In this document: positions 5,251-5,967 of the stretch, piece after piece
How positions within the stretch are numbered: the stretch's first letter is position 1
How the letters are laid out: each line of letters begins with the position of its first letter
Position numbers and translations under genes: made by a program
Origin: JANOGU01 sp964499865
GTDB lineage: Bacteria > Pseudomonadota > Alphaproteobacteria > Rhodobacterales > Rhodobacteraceae
Assembly: GCA_964499865.1 (NCBI GenBank)
Contig: CAZCPY010000170.1
Coordinates: 1-5,967 of the forward strand
Length of the DNA stretch: 5,967 nt
Direction of reading: 5' to 3'
The notes under the pieces: model-generated
Database searches by the model: none
Told to the model about the DNA's origin: nothing
The model's input: the letters and a program-made list of their open reading frames with translations, nothing else

Positions 5251-5967
5251 ATGACCGACGTGATGGTGCCGGCGCTGGGGGAAAGCGTGTCCGAGGCGAC
5301 GGTGTCGACCTGGTTCAAGAAGCCGGGCGACGCGGTGGCGCAGGACGAGATGCTGTGCGAGCTCGAGACCGACAAGGTCTCGGTCGAGGTGCCCTCGCCG
5401 GTGACCGGGGTTCTGGCAGAGATCCTGGCGCCCGAAGGCACGACGGTGGCCGCCAACGCGCGGCTCGCGATCGTGACCGAAGGCGCCGCCGCGGCCCCGG
5501 CCAAGGCTGCGGCCGCCCCTGTGCCCGTCCCCTCCCCTGCGGTGCGGGACGTGGAGGACGCGCCGTCCGCCAGGAAGGCGATGGCCGAGGCCGGTCTTTC
5601 GCCTGAACAGGTCAAGGGCACCGGCCGCGACGGCCGGATCATGAAGGAGGACGTGGCCGCCGCTTCGGCCGCCCCGGCGCCCGTCGCGGCCGCCGCCCCG
5701 GCGCCTGCCACCGCCGCCGCCGCGTCGATCCCCCGCGCGCCCGTGCCCGCCGAGGACGCCGCGCGCGAGGAACGCGTGCGGATGACCCGCCTGCGCCAGA
5801 CCATCGCCCGGCGCCTGAAGGACGCGCAGAACACCGCCGCGATGCTGACGACCTACAACGAGGCCGACATGTCCGGCATCATGGCGATCCGGGCCGAATA
5901 CAAGGACGCCTTCGAGAAGAAGCACGGCGTCAAGATGGGCTTCATGTCCTTCTTCGTGAAGGCCTGC
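5251..5967 (+). CDS. sucB: Dihydrolipoyllysine succinyltransferase, E2 of 2-oxoglutarate dehydrogenase, N-terminal part
   Basis: The first 239 residues are present and the gene runs off the right edge. SucB forms the core of the 2-oxoglutarate dehydrogenase complex and moves the succinyl group from E1 to CoA. A single lipoyl domain spans about 1-77, with the lipoylated Lys42 in ELETDKVSVEVPSP. An Ala/Pro linker (about 78-104) leads to the peripheral subunit-binding domain, PSARKAMAEAGLSPEQVKGTGRDGRIMKEDV (105-135), which binds E3 and/or E1. A second Ala/Pro-rich linker (about 136-167) follows. The catalytic acyltransferase domain begins near RVRMTRLRQTIARRL (175-189) and continues through MLTTYNEADMSGIM and KKHGVKMGFMSFFVKAC at the edge. 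MLTTYNEADM and HGVKMGFMSF closely resemble succinyltransferase rather than acetyltransferase E2 proteins, and the position directly after sucA agrees. The HxxxD active site lies beyond the window. The start at 5251 has the better spacing from AAGGAG. Confidence 0.96.
   Translation, partial: MTDVMVPALGESVSEATVSTWFKKPGDAVAQDEMLCELETDKVSVEVPSPVTGVLAEILAPEGTTVAANARLAIVTEGAAAAPAKAAAAPVPVPSPAVRDVEDAPSARKAMAEAGLSPEQVKGTGRDGRIMKEDVAAASAAPAPVAAAAPAPATAAAASIPRAPVPAEDAAREERVRMTRLRQTIARRLKDAQNTAAMLTTYNEADMSGIMAIRAEYKDAFEKKHGVKMGFMSFFVKAC

Noticed and set aside
5484..5740. Ala/Pro-rich, GCC-repetitive stretches in sucB
   Set aside because: These encode the flexible linkers on either side of the subunit-binding domain, a normal feature of E2 proteins rather than an independent repeat element.

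Overview
This window is a stretch of a tricarboxylic acid (TCA) cycle operon from a high-GC bacterium, and every recognisable gene is on the + strand. The order is sucC (3' end only), a gap of about 290 bases, sucD, an FkbM-type methyltransferase gene, sucA, and sucB (5' part only). The GC content, the strong G/C preference at third codon positions, the sucCD-sucAB order and the style of the SucA and SucB proteins point to an alphaproteobacterium, most likely of the Rhodobacter/Paracoccus group. That placement is an inference from gene order and protein character; no search was run.

Layout. Positions 1-227 hold the last 74 residues of the succinyl-CoA ligase beta subunit. Positions 228-520 hold no convincing gene or promoter. 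The only candidate there is a 46-codon reading frame (381-521) whose stop codon overlaps the sucD start. sucD (521-1405) encodes a complete alpha subunit. A 71-base gap follows and contains a perfect 10-bp hairpin (1444-1466), whose 3' arm carries most of the likely ribosome binding site of the next gene. The methyltransferase gene (1477-2262) is complete and has both FkbM hallmark motifs. A 40-base spacer, spanned by a 15-codon mini reading frame that overlaps both neighbours, leads into sucA (2303-5239). sucA encodes a full-length 978-residue E1 subunit of 2-oxoglutarate dehydrogenase. Eleven bases later sucB (from 5251) starts and runs off the window after its lipoyl domain, its subunit-binding domain and the beginning of its catalytic domain.

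How the genes work together. SucA decarboxylates 2-oxoglutarate and passes the succinyl group to the lipoyl arm of SucB, which transfers it to CoA. SucCD converts the succinyl-CoA to succinate while making ATP or GTP. Tight spacing and a shared strand suggest co-transcription, at least from sucD onward. The methyltransferase has no evident role in this pathway and is the one unexpected gene.

I see no mobile element, CRISPR array, tRNA or rRNA. The central metabolic genes are ordinary. The points worth a second look are the methyltransferase between sucD and sucA, the hairpin over its ribosome binding site, the separation of sucC from sucD, and the overlapping mini reading frames at two junctions.
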